Positions 1 through 6,610 of a stretch of 7,856 nt of DNA are shown here, in pieces. This stretch comes from Candidatus Brevibacterium intestinigallinarum. GTDB lineage: Bacteria > Actinomycetota > Actinomycetes > Actinomycetales > Brevibacteriaceae. Both the position numbers and the translations under genes were made by a program. How positions within the stretch are numbered: position 1 is the stretch's first letter; every line of letters begins with the position of its first letter. Location: the NCBI GenBank assembly GCA_019117325.1, contig DWZY01000272.1:1-7856 (forward strand), given 5' to 3'. Below the pieces are notes generated by a model. The model saw only the letters and a list, made by a program, of their open reading frames with translations. It made no database searches and was not told the DNA's origin.

Positions 1-2306
1 TACGGCCCGTCTGCGGTGAACGCGTCGATGATCGCGCGGATCTGCTGGTAGTCGTCCCGCAGCTCCTCGGGGGACTCGATGTTGAGGCGGACGCCGCCCA
101 GCTCCATCCGGTGGCGCAGCCGCGTGTGCACCGCCTTGAGGGCCACGGGGTACTGCAGGTCCTCGGCGGCGGCCAGCGCCTCCTCGACGCTCGCGGTCGT
201 GACGTGCCGCAGGACCGGGATGCCGTAGGCGGCCGCCAGCGCGCGCGTGCGGGCGGGGTCGAGCAGGACCGCGTCGGGGCCCACGCCGTCCGGGTCGTCG
301 TCCTGCGCTCCGTCCGGCGCCTGCTCGAGCTCGTCGAGCGCCTCGTCGATGATCGCGCGGGCCGCCCGCCGGTCGATGCCCTCGAGCTCCGGGTACGCGC
401 CGTGGTCGTCGCTGCGCCACATCGCGTAGTCGGTCGTGCGGGCCAGCGCGGTGACCGCGTCCTCCGGGCCGAAGTAGCTGGGGACCGTGCGGGCGACGGG
501 GGCGCCGGACTCGCCCGGGACGAAGGCGGTGAGCTCGTCCCGGACGCCCTGGACGCCGGAGAAGCAGGCGATCGTCGTCTGGCGGGCCTGCGCGGCCTGC
601 TCGGACAGGACCTCGGCGATCTCCGGCTCCGAGGCCCCGGCCGAGGGCGTGAAGCTCACGATGACGGAGTCCACGTCGTCGTCCGCGAACACCTCCGCGA
701 GTGCGGTCCCGAACTCGTCGGCCCGCACCTCCGGGTGGAGGGAGACCGGCGTCCGCGTCACGACGAGGCCCTCTGCGCGGGCGGCCTGGACGAGCAGGGT
801 CGCCATCGCCGCGGAGTTTCCCACGATGCCCACGCGGCGGCCCGCCGGCAGCGGCTGGGCGGCGAGCACCTGGGCGATGTCGAAGAGCTGCCGGATCGAA
901 TCGGCGCGGATGACGCCCGCCTGCGCGAGGATCTCGTTGAGAGCGCCCGAGGCCCGCTCCTCCAGTCCGGTGAGCCGCACCTGGTGGCCGGGCGGCAGCT
1001 CCTGTCCCGTCAGGTCGGACTTCACGACGACGACGGGCTTGACCCGGCTCACGCGCCGGGCGATGCGGGCGAACTTGCGCGGGTTGCCGATCGACTCGAG
1101 GTACAGGCCCACGGCTCGCGTCTCCGGATCCTCCTCCCAGTACTGGAGGAGGTCGTTGCCGGACAGGTCCGCGCGGTTGCCGGCGGAGACGAAGGTGGAG
1201 ATGCCCAGGCCCAGCCGGGTCGCGCGGGCCAGGAGGGCGGTGCCCAGGGCGCCGGACTGGCTGAAGAGTCCCAGGCTGCCCCGTTCGGGCAGGAAGGGGG
1301 ACAGGGACGAGTTCAGGGACACGTCCTCGGCGGTGTTGGCGATGCCGAAGCTGTTGGGGCCCACGACGCGCATGCCGTGGGAGCGGGCCGTCGCGACCAT
1401 CTCGCGCTGCAGCGCGAGGCCCTCCGGGCCCGCCTCGGCGAAGCCGGAGGAGATGACGACGACGGCCTTGACCTCGTGGGCCGCGCAGTCGCGGACGACG
1501 TCGGAGACGGATGCGGCGGGCACCGCGATGACGGCGAGGTCCGCGGGCTCGGTGAGGTCGTCGAGGCTGCGGACGGTCGGCACGCCCGCGATCGACTCCG
1601 CCTCCGGGTGGACGACCGTGAGGGTGCCCTGGAAGCCGGCCGAGGTGAGGTTGCGGACCAGCAGGTTTCCCGTCGAGTGCCGCTTGCGGGAGGCACCGAT
1701 GACGACGACCGAGGACGGGTGCAGGATCGAGCGGACGCTCAGGGCCTCCGCGCGGTGCTCGCGGGAGGCGATGACGGCCCGCGCGCGATCCGTCGGGTCG
1801 ATCTCGAAGCGGACGGCGACGACGCCGTCCTCGAACTCGCGCGAGACCTCGTAGCCGGCGGCCGTGAAGACCTGCAGCATCGAGCGGTTGTGCGGGAGGA
1901 CCTCGGCGGTGAAGACGCTGATGCCCACCTCGCGCGCCGCGACGGCCAGGTGCTCCAGCAGGATCGAGCCGATCCCGCGGCCCTGATGGGCGTCCGCGAT
2001 GTTGAAGGCGACCTCTGCCGAGTCCGCGTCGATGCGGTCGTAGCGGCCCACCCCGATGAGCTCGTCGCCCACGATCATGACGAAGGCGACGCGGTCCCGG
2101 TAGTCGACGGTGACGAACCGGTCCAGGTCCTTCGCGGGGATCTGGGGCATGGGCGCGAAGAAGCGCAGGTAGATGGATTCGGGCGACTGGGCCCGGTGCA
2201 TCGCCTGCAGGGCGTCCGCGTCGGACGGGACGATGGGGCGCAGGTGGGCCGTGCCGCCGTCGCGGAGGACGACATCGGCCTCCCAGTGTGCGGGGTAGTG
2301 CGTCAT
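1..2306 (-). CDS. GNAT / NDP-forming acyl-CoA synthetase fusion: Pat-like protein lysine acetyltransferase (3' end cut off)
   Basis: Probable cytoplasmic acetyltransferase that modifies protein lysines with acetyl-CoA, classically acyl-CoA synthetases. Reading back from the ATG at 2306-2304 gives 768 codons with no stop before the window edge. Residues about 10-170 form a GNAT domain with the acetyl-CoA loop QGRGIG at 108-113; E98 lies where the Pat catalytic glutamate is expected. Residues about 190-660 resemble the CoA-binding and ligase subdomains of NDP-forming acyl-CoA synthetases (VVVIGAS at 200-206, GPNSFG at 316-321, SQSGALG at 349-355, LYLESIGNP at 401-409, QAGVIR at 462-467). An ATP-grasp domain starts near 680 (YPVALK at 719-724, GGVRLN at 737-742) and is truncated by the edge. 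GNAT first and synthetase second is the order known for Streptomyces PatA, the reverse of enteric Pat. L445 sits where active synthetases have the phosphorylated His of SHTG, so the synthetase part is inferred to be regulatory. An alternative ATG lies at 2318-2316, but it overlaps the likely -10 box. Family assignment is strong; substrates are unknown. Confidence 0.9.
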   Translation of the reverse strand, partial: MTHYPAHWEADVVLRDGGTAHLRPIVPSDADALQAMHRAQSPESIYLRFFAPMPQIPAKDLDRFVTVDYRDRVAFVMIVGDELIGVGRYDRIDADSAEVAFNIADAHQGRGIGSILLEHLAVAAREVGISVFTAEVLPHNRSMLQVFTAAGYEVSREFEDGVVAVRFEIDPTDRARAVIASREHRAEALSVRSILHPSSVVVIGASRKRHSTGNLLVRNLTSAGFQGTLTVVHPEAESIAGVPTVRSLDDLTEPADLAVIAVPAASVSDVVRDCAAHEVKAVVVISSGFAEAGPEGLALQREMVATARSHGMRVVGPNSFGIANTAEDVSLNSSLSPFLPERGSLGLFSQSGALGTALLARATRLGLGISTFVSAGNRADLSGNDLLQYWEEDPETRAVGLYLESIGNPRKFARIARRVSRVKPVVVVKSDLTGQELPPGHQVRLTGLEERASGALNEILAQAGVIRADSIRQLFDIAQVLAAQPLPAGRRVGIVGNSAAMATLLVQAARAEGLVVTRTPVSLHPEVRADEFGTALAEVFADDDVDSVIVSFTPSAGASEPEIAEVLSEQAAQARQTTIACFSGVQGVRDELTAFVPGESGAPVARTVPSYFGPEDAVTALARTTDYAMWRSDDHGAYPELEGIDRRAARAIIDEALDELEQAPDGAQDDDPDGVGPDAVLLDPARTRALAAAYGIPVLRHVTTASVEEALAAAEDLQYPVALKAVHTRLRHRMELGGVRLNIESPEELRDDYQQIRAIIDAFTADGP

Positions 2307-2313
2307 GGTCACG

Positions 2314-2319
2314 AGCATA
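2314..2319 (-). promoter_or_regulatory. -10 hexamer (TATGCT) of leaderless promoter for the acetyltransferase gene
   Basis: On the minus strand TATGCT is followed by 7 nt (CGTGACC) and then the ATG at 2306-2304. This places the expected transcription start at or next to the A of the start codon, and there is no Shine-Dalgarno sequence. TANNNT six to seven bases before the start codon is the usual sign of leaderless genes in actinobacteria. No -35 match is recognisable. Confidence 0.6.
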
Positions 2320-2337
2320 GGGGGATGAGGTGGCGCA

Positions 2338-2343
2338 TATGCT
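2338..2343 (+). promoter_or_regulatory. -10 hexamer (TATGCT) of leaderless promoter for the DUF5998 gene
   Basis: TATGCT is followed by 6 nt (GTGCGC) and the ATG at 2350, so transcription should start at the start codon. The hexamer is the exact inverted partner of the minus-strand -10 at 2314-2319, 18 nt away. A GTG at 2344 is in frame, but it lies immediately after the hexamer and would be upstream of the transcript, which argues for ATG 2350. Confidence 0.6.
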
Positions 2344-2349
2344 GTGCGC

Positions 2350-2937
2350 ATGGCAATTCCCCATGAACTCGTGACGGAGCTCCAGGCGGCGGGCTACTAC
2401 CCGCAGCTCGCGGGCACGATGATCGTCGAGAGCCTCTTCGGCGAGACCATCGAGTCGCACTTCGTGCACATCGACACCCACGTGGACCTCGACTCGATCC
2501 ATCGGCACGTGACCGCGTTCGCGATCACCCCCACCCGTCTCCTCATTGCGCACGTCGACGACGACCCCGCGCCGCGCCCCCTGGGCCAGCCGCCCCGGGC
2601 CATGACATCCTCCGAGGCCGTCGAGCTCTCGGAGATCAGCACCGTGCTCATCGGTCGCACCTTCGAGAAGCCCGCCGCGTTCGAGCCCGGCCAGGACCCC
2701 GTCGAGGTGTCGCTCACCCTGGGCTGGGGCTCGACGACCCGCATCGACACGTTCCCGGAGACCTGCGCGGACCCGCAGTGCGACGCGGACCACGGCTACG
2801 GCGGCAGCCTCCTGTCCGAGGACCTCACCCTGCGCGTGTCCGCCCAGGCGGAGGGTCCCGAGGCCGTGTCGCGGGCGCAGACGTTCGCGCTCGACCTGCG
2901 GCGGGCCTCGTTCCGGGCCGTGCACGGGAGCCGGTGA
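2350..2937 (+). CDS. DUF5998 family protein (function unknown)
   Basis: Protein of 195 residues that I recognise as the actinobacterial DUF5998 family. The signatures are AGYYPQL at 14-20, a VHIDTHVD segment followed by HRHVTAF near residues 39-57, GWGSTTRID at 125-133, and CADPQCDADHGYGG at 139-152. C139, C144 and H148 (C-x4-C-x3-H) could bind a metal or be structural; this is inference. There is no signal peptide or membrane segment, so it is probably cytoplasmic. I chose ATG 2350 over GTG 2344 because a -10 hexamer ends at 2343 and a leaderless transcript would begin at 2350. The stop is 4 nt before the ATG of the phosphodiesterase gene, so the two are probably cotranscribed and translationally coupled. 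Linked activity with that enzyme is inferred only from this arrangement. Confidence 0.85.
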   Translation: MAIPHELVTELQAAGYYPQLAGTMIVESLFGETIESHFVHIDTHVDLDSIHRHVTAFAITPTRLLIAHVDDDPAPRPLGQPPRAMTSSEAVELSEISTVLIGRTFEKPAAFEPGQDPVEVSLTLGWGSTTRIDTFPETCADPQCDADHGYGGSLLSEDLTLRVSAQAEGPEAVSRAQTFALDLRRASFRAVHGSR

Positions 2938-2941
2938 GCCC

Positions 2942-4105
2942 ATGGCTCCCGAGGCGCTCTACGTGCCCGCCCCCGATTACGCCGGTCCGCTCCTGTCCGA
3001 TGTCATCCCGGCGGCCGCGCTGGCCGTGGGCGGTGAGCACATCCTCGAGCCCGAGGCCGTCGACCGCGCCCGGCGCATCGCGCCGGCCGCTGCGGCGCGC
3101 ACCGCGGTCGTCGTCCTCATCGACGGGCTGGGCTCCCGGCTTCTGCGCCGGCGCGCCGCACACGCCCCCTTCCTCCGGTCGCTGCTGCCGGACGAGACGC
3201 TGCTGAGTGCGGGCTTCCCCTCGACCACCGCCAATTCGCTGTCCTCGCTGGCGACCGGACTGCTGCCCGGCGCGCACGGCGTCATGGGCTACACCCTGCT
3301 GGACCCGGACACCGATGAGGTGTTCAACCAGCTGACCGGCTCCGAGTCCGTCGACGGCCGCGTGTGGGTCCCGGACGCGACCCTCTTCGACAGACTCATC
3401 GCTGGCGGGATCGACGCCGTGAACCTGGGGGAGCCCAAGTTCGACGGACGCGGCCTCAACCGCGGCTCGATGCGCGGGGCGCGCTTCCGCGGCTCGCGGA
3501 CGCTGGACGAGCGGGTCGACCACGCGCTCGAGGAGCTGCGTGCGCCCGGATCGCGGATCGTCTACCTCTACTGGGGTGCGCTCGACAAGAACGGGCACAT
3601 GCACGGGGTCGACTCGTGGGAGTGGCTCGAGGAGCTCGAGCGGGTCGACGGCAGCATGCGCCGGCTGGCGAACGCGCTGCCGTCCGATGCAGTCCTCTCA
3701 CTCACCGCGGACCACGGGATGATCGACGTCCCGCACGAGACCCGCCTCGACCTGGCCGTCCACCCGCAGGAGCGAGATCTGCTGCGCGCCGTCGGGGGAG
3801 AGCCGCGGGCCACACACCTGTACGCGCGCCCGGGGGCGGAGGCGGACGCGCTCGCCGCGTTCCGCGCACTCGTGGGTGACCGGGGAACGGTGCTGACCCG
3901 CGCCGAGGCCGTCGCCGCCGGGCTGTTCGGTCCCGTCCGCGAGCGGAACCTGCCGCGGATCGGCGACCTCATCGTCATCGGCGCGGACGGATTCGGGATC
4001 GTCGACACGGAGCGCGATTCGCCCGCCGCGCTGTCCCTGCTGGGGCACCACGGCGGCGTGACGCCGGACGAGCTGGAGATCCCGCTCCTGGCGCTGGGCG
4101 GCTGA
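2942..4105 (+). CDS. Alkaline phosphatase superfamily protein (type I phosphodiesterase / nucleotide pyrophosphatase type)
   Basis: A 387-residue predicted metal-dependent phosphodiesterase or phosphatase, probably using two zinc or similar ions. Residues matching the nucleotide pyrophosphatase/phosphodiesterase active site appear in order: D61 in VLIDGLG; T96 in FPSTTANS as the likely nucleophile; D215 and H219 in ALDKNGHMHG; D257 and H258 in TADHGM; and H370 in GHHGG. The set looks complete, so the enzyme should be active, but the substrate cannot be read from the sequence. There is no signal peptide or membrane helix, suggesting a cytoplasmic location, unlike many secreted members. The ATG at 2942 lies 4 nt after the preceding stop. 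The only upstream purine run, GGGAG at 2926-2930, is 11 nt away and weak, so translation probably depends on coupling with the DUF5998 gene. The gene converges on the GtrA gene. Superfamily call is firm, specific activity unknown. Confidence 0.9.
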   Translation: MAPEALYVPAPDYAGPLLSDVIPAAALAVGGEHILEPEAVDRARRIAPAAAARTAVVVLIDGLGSRLLRRRAAHAPFLRSLLPDETLLSAGFPSTTANSLSSLATGLLPGAHGVMGYTLLDPDTDEVFNQLTGSESVDGRVWVPDATLFDRLIAGGIDAVNLGEPKFDGRGLNRGSMRGARFRGSRTLDERVDHALEELRAPGSRIVYLYWGALDKNGHMHGVDSWEWLEELERVDGSMRRLANALPSDAVLSLTADHGMIDVPHETRLDLAVHPQERDLLRAVGGEPRATHLYARPGAEADALAAFRALVGDRGTVLTRAEAVAAGLFGPVRERNLPRIGDLIVIGADGFGIVDTERDSPAALSLLGHHGGVTPDELEIPLLALGG

Positions 4106-4118
4106 GCCGGGTCGTCAG

Positions 4119-4214
4119 TCCAGAGGTCACCCGGGCTGGATGGCTCTCAGACTGGAGGGCACCCGGGCTGGATGGCCATCACACTGGAGGAGCCTCGGAC
4201 TGGACGGCCCTCAG
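4119..4214. repeat. Degenerate tandem repeat: three 32-bp units, each of two 16-bp halves
   Basis: Units lie at 4119-4150, 4151-4182 and 4183-4214. By eye unit 1 matches unit 2 at about 25 of 32 positions, and unit 3 matches unit 2 at about 24 of 32. Each unit splits into two 16-bp halves sharing the core CTGGA at the same phase in five of six halves, for example ACTGGAGGGCACCCGG and GCTGGATGGCCATCAC. The array fills most of the 105-nt gap between the convergent phosphodiesterase and GtrA genes, and its last half-unit contains the GtrA stop codon (TCA at 4211-4213 on the plus strand). TCCAG at 4119-4123 could pair with CTGGA at 4136-4140, but there is no T-tract, so an intrinsic terminator role is not evident. 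Confidence 0.75.
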
Positions 4215-4684
4215 CTCCCGGATCGATCGTCGAGACTCACGACCTCGCGGCGCGGAGCCCGCGGCGCGCCGCGAGGCGGCCGGTAGAGCACGTGGCGGTA
4301 CATGAGGTACCGGAAGACGTTGCCCAGCAGGACACCCACGATGTTGCCGGACACATTGTCCGCGAACGCGGAGGTCAGCCCCAGCAGGTGGTGCGAGAAC
4401 CACAGGCAGAGCAGGGCGATGAGCATGCCGACCGCATTGACGGCGAAGAACCCGAGCGCTTCCTTCACGGGCGAGTTCGACCGCCCGTCGCGGAAGGTCC
4501 AGTAGCGCGAGCCGATCCACGACACGGTCGTCGCGGCGGTGACGGAGAGGACCTTCGCCCACAGCGGCCCCATCCCCACGGGATCGAGGCGCAGGAGGTT
4601 GAAGACGCCGATGTCGATGATGAAGGCAACCGTGCCGACGGCGGAGAACTTGCCCACCCGTCGCAGTTCCTTCACCACACCCAT
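4211..4684 (-). CDS. GtrA-like family membrane protein
   Basis: A 157-residue inner-membrane protein with four likely helices at about 12-32, 41-58, 74-98 and 108-128. It shows the GtrA-type pattern: VGKFSAVGTVAFIIDIGVFN at the start, SRYWTF at 59-64 (usually NRxWTF), and GNVFRYLMYRHVLYR at 121-135. Family members are generally linked to moving or flipping polyprenyl-linked sugars for cell-surface glycans; the cargo here is not evident. The C-terminal tail (about 136-157) is basic, rich in proline and arginine, and probably cytoplasmic. I chose the ATG at 4684-4682 because TATCCT sits 7 nt upstream and residue 1 then falls just before the first helix. The frame stays open to 4801, but that longer form would overlap purK and adds a sequence unlike the family. 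The gene is divergent from the fused purK-purE gene, the same neighbourhood as in mycobacteria. Confidence 0.88.
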   Translation of the reverse strand: MGVVKELRRVGKFSAVGTVAFIIDIGVFNLLRLDPVGMGPLWAKVLSVTAATTVSWIGSRYWTFRDGRSNSPVKEALGFFAVNAVGMLIALLCLWFSHHLLGLTSAFADNVSGNIVGVLLGNVFRYLMYRHVLYRPPRGAPRAPRREVVSLDDRSGS

Positions 4685-4691
4685 GCCCGCC

Positions 4692-4697
4692 AGGATA
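4692..4697 (-). promoter_or_regulatory. -10 hexamer (TATCCT) of leaderless promoter for the GtrA gene
   Basis: On the minus strand TATCCT is followed by 7 nt (GGCGGGC) and the ATG at 4684-4682. The spacing predicts transcription starting at the start codon, with no room for a ribosome binding site. No -35 consensus is seen. Confidence 0.55.
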
Positions 4698-4730
4698 CTG
4701 GCCGACGCACCGCTCCCTGTTCGGCGCGCA

Positions 4731-4736
4731 TACACT
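4731..4736 (+). promoter_or_regulatory. -10 hexamer (TACACT) of leaderless promoter for purK-purE
   Basis: TACACT is followed by 7 nt (GGACCCC) and the GTG start at 4744, predicting a leaderless mRNA beginning at a GTG codon. There is no Shine-Dalgarno sequence before the GTG. The hexamer lies 33 nt from the divergent GtrA -10, so the upstream regions of the two promoters overlap. Confidence 0.55.
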
Positions 4737-4743
4737 GGACCCC

Positions 4744-6591
4744 GTGACTTTCCCCAAGATCGGTGTCGTGGGCGGCGGACAGCTGGCTCGGATGATGGCA
4801 CCCGCAGCCGAGGCGCTGGGCGTCTCCTTCCATGTCCTCAGTGAGACGGAGGGGTCCTCCGCCGCACAGGTGACCGCACACGTGACCGTGGGCGACTACA
4901 AGGACTGGGACACCCTGCTCGCCTTCGCGCAGACGGTCGATGTCCTCACCTTCGACCACGAGCACGTGCCGCCGGAGCACCTGCGCGCACTCGAGGCCGC
5001 AGGCCACCGCGTGCACCCCGGCCCGGACGCGCTCATCCACGCGCAGGACAAGCTGGTCATGCGCCGGAAGATCGACGAGCTGGGCCTGCCCAACCCGCGC
5101 TGGGCGGAGGTGTCCTCCGTCGAGCAGCTCGAGGAGGCCGCGGGCCGGCTGGGCCTGCCGCTCATCCTCAAGACCCCGCGCGGCGGCTACGACGGCCACG
5201 GCGTCCGCGTCATCCATGACCCCGCCGAGGCCGCAGACTGGTTCGCAGACGCGCCCGGACCGCTGCTGGCAGAGGAGAAGGTCGACTTCCAGCGCGAACT
5301 GGCGGTCATGGTGGGCCGCTCCCCGTCGGGCCAGACCGCCGTCTGGCCGGTCGTCGCGACGGTGCAGGAGAACGGCGTCTGCAAGGAGGCCGTCGCACCG
5401 GCCCCGAATCTGACGCCGGAGCTGTCCCAGCGCATCCAGAGCGACGTCATCGCGCTCGCCACCCGCCTGGGCGTCACCGGCGTCATGGCGATGGAGATGT
5501 TCGAGGTCCACGACGGGTACCTCGTCAACGAGCTGGCGATGCGCCCGCACAACACCGGCCACTGGACGCAGGACGGGTCCGTCACGAGCCAGTTCGAGCA
5601 GCACCTGCGCGCGGTCCTCGACCTGCCGTTGGGCGATCCCGCGCCGCTGGCCCCGCTCACCGCGATGGTGAACGTGCTGGGCGCGGACCACGCAGACCTC
5701 TATCACGCGTACCTCCACGTGCTCGCGCACGATCCGGCCGTCAAGGTCCACATGTACGGCAAGGAGGTGCGTCCCGGCCGCAAGCTGGGCCACGTGAATC
5801 TGACCGGCACGGGCAGCCCGGCCGCACTCGTCGCGCGGGCCCGCCACGCGGCGGACTTCATCGCGGGCGTGGACACGAACCCGCACCCGGACCTCCCGAC
5901 GGACGACGCGGCGGACGCATCCGAGGCGACCGCGGCCCCGGCGACTGTTGCTGCGGCGACCACGGCCTCGGCGGCCGGTGCGACGGTGACCACGGCCTCG
6001 GCGGCGGGGGAGCAGGCGAGGCCGGCGGCCCCCGGATCTGCCCGGGTGGGCATCGTCATGGGGTCGGACTCGGACTGGCCCACGATGCAGGCCGCGGCCA
6101 CCGCACTCGACGAGTTCGGGATCCCGTACACGGCCGAGGTCGTCTCCGCGCACCGGATGCCGGAGGACATGGTCGAGTGGGGCAGGACAGCGGCCGATCG
6201 CGGCCTCGACGTCATCATCGCCGGTGCCGGCGGTGCGGCTCACCTGCCGGGCATGCTCGCCTCCCTCACGTCGCTGCCGGTCATCGGCGTGCCGGTGCCG
6301 CTCAAGCACCTCGACGGGATGGACTCCCTCCTGTCGATCGTCCAGATGCCCTCCGGAGTGCCGGTCGCGACCGTGTCCGTGGGCGGCGCCCACAACGCGG
6401 GCCTGCTGGCCGTGCGCATCCTCGCGGCGACCGAGGCCGGGACCAGCGGAGCGCGACAGGAACCCGGCGATGTGACGGCACCCGACCTGCGCGCGGCGCT
6501 CGACCGGCACCGTGCCGGCCTGCGCGAGACTGCACAGGCGAAGGGCCGGGCACTCGCCCAGCGCGTCGCGGATGGTGCGTCGCGCGACTGA
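4744..6591 (+). CDS. purKE: Fused PurK-PurE: N5-CAIR synthetase / N5-CAIR mutase
   Basis: One 615-residue chain carrying two successive de novo purine steps: ATP- and bicarbonate-dependent conversion of AIR to N5-CAIR, then rearrangement to CAIR. Residues 1 to about 380 are PurK, an ATP-grasp enzyme: IGVVGGGQLARMM at 6-18, LTFDHEHVP at 68-76, KTPRGGYDGHG at 143-153, and NELAMRPHNTGHWT at 262-275. Residues about 382-432 are an Ala/Thr-rich linker containing TTASAAG twice. Residues about 433-600 are class I PurE: VMGSDSD at 438-444, SAHRMP at 468-473 with likely catalytic H470, and GAGGAAHLPGM at 494-504. Both active-site sets look intact. Actinobacteria usually encode these as separate adjacent genes; PurK-then-PurE fusion is the arrangement of fungal Ade2. 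The frame is open throughout, with no internal stop between the domains. The start is GTG 4744, where IGVVGGGQ begins at residue 6; it fits the -10 box at 4731. The gene symbol describes the fusion rather than an established name. Confidence 0.95.
   Translation: MTFPKIGVVGGGQLARMMAPAAEALGVSFHVLSETEGSSAAQVTAHVTVGDYKDWDTLLAFAQTVDVLTFDHEHVPPEHLRALEAAGHRVHPGPDALIHAQDKLVMRRKIDELGLPNPRWAEVSSVEQLEEAAGRLGLPLILKTPRGGYDGHGVRVIHDPAEAADWFADAPGPLLAEEKVDFQRELAVMVGRSPSGQTAVWPVVATVQENGVCKEAVAPAPNLTPELSQRIQSDVIALATRLGVTGVMAMEMFEVHDGYLVNELAMRPHNTGHWTQDGSVTSQFEQHLRAVLDLPLGDPAPLAPLTAMVNVLGADHADLYHAYLHVLAHDPAVKVHMYGKEVRPGRKLGHVNLTGTGSPAALVARARHAADFIAGVDTNPHPDLPTDDAADASEATAAPATVAAATTASAAGATVTTASAAGEQARPAAPGSARVGIVMGSDSDWPTMQAAATALDEFGIPYTAEVVSAHRMPEDMVEWGRTAADRGLDVIIAGAGGAAHLPGMLASLTSLPVIGVPVPLKHLDGMDSLLSIVQMPSGVPVATVSVGGAHNAGLLAVRILAATEAGTSGARQEPGDVTAPDLRAALDRHRAGLRETAQAKGRALAQRVADGASRD
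5958..6005 (+). repeat. 18-nt direct repeat in the purK-purE linker
   Basis: The sequence GACCACGGCCTCGGCGGC occurs exactly at 5958-5975 and again at 5988-6005. The 30-nt offset keeps frame and encodes TTASAAG twice, ten residues apart. The perfect nucleotide match suggests a recent in-frame duplication in a low-constraint linker. Confidence 0.85.
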
Positions 6592-6610
6592 GACCAAACC
6601 CCACGACGGG

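Noticed and set aside
2344..2349. GTG at 2344 as start of the DUF5998 gene
   Set aside because: It follows the -10 hexamer directly, so it would lie upstream of the predicted transcript; ATG 2350 has the right spacing.
111..2366. 751-codon open frame on the plus strand opposite the acetyltransferase
   Set aside because: Translation is Arg/Gly/Asp-rich with no recognisable domain, and it lies exactly antisense to a gene with clear GNAT and synthetase motifs. It is a by-product of G/C-biased third codon positions.
4099..4109. CGGC-TGA-GCCG hairpin with the phosphodiesterase stop codon in its loop
   Set aside because: A 4-bp stem is expected by chance in DNA this GC-rich, and no T-tract follows.
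4172..4747. 191-codon plus-strand open frame over the GtrA gene
   Set aside because: It begins inside the tandem repeat, has no ribosome binding site, and has no motif; the opposite strand encodes an evident four-helix GtrA protein.
4685..4801. Longer N-terminus for the GtrA protein (frame open to 4801)
   Set aside because: It would overlap the start of purK-purE, adds an Arg/Ser-rich stretch atypical of the family, and ignores the -10 box placed 7 nt before the ATG at 4684.
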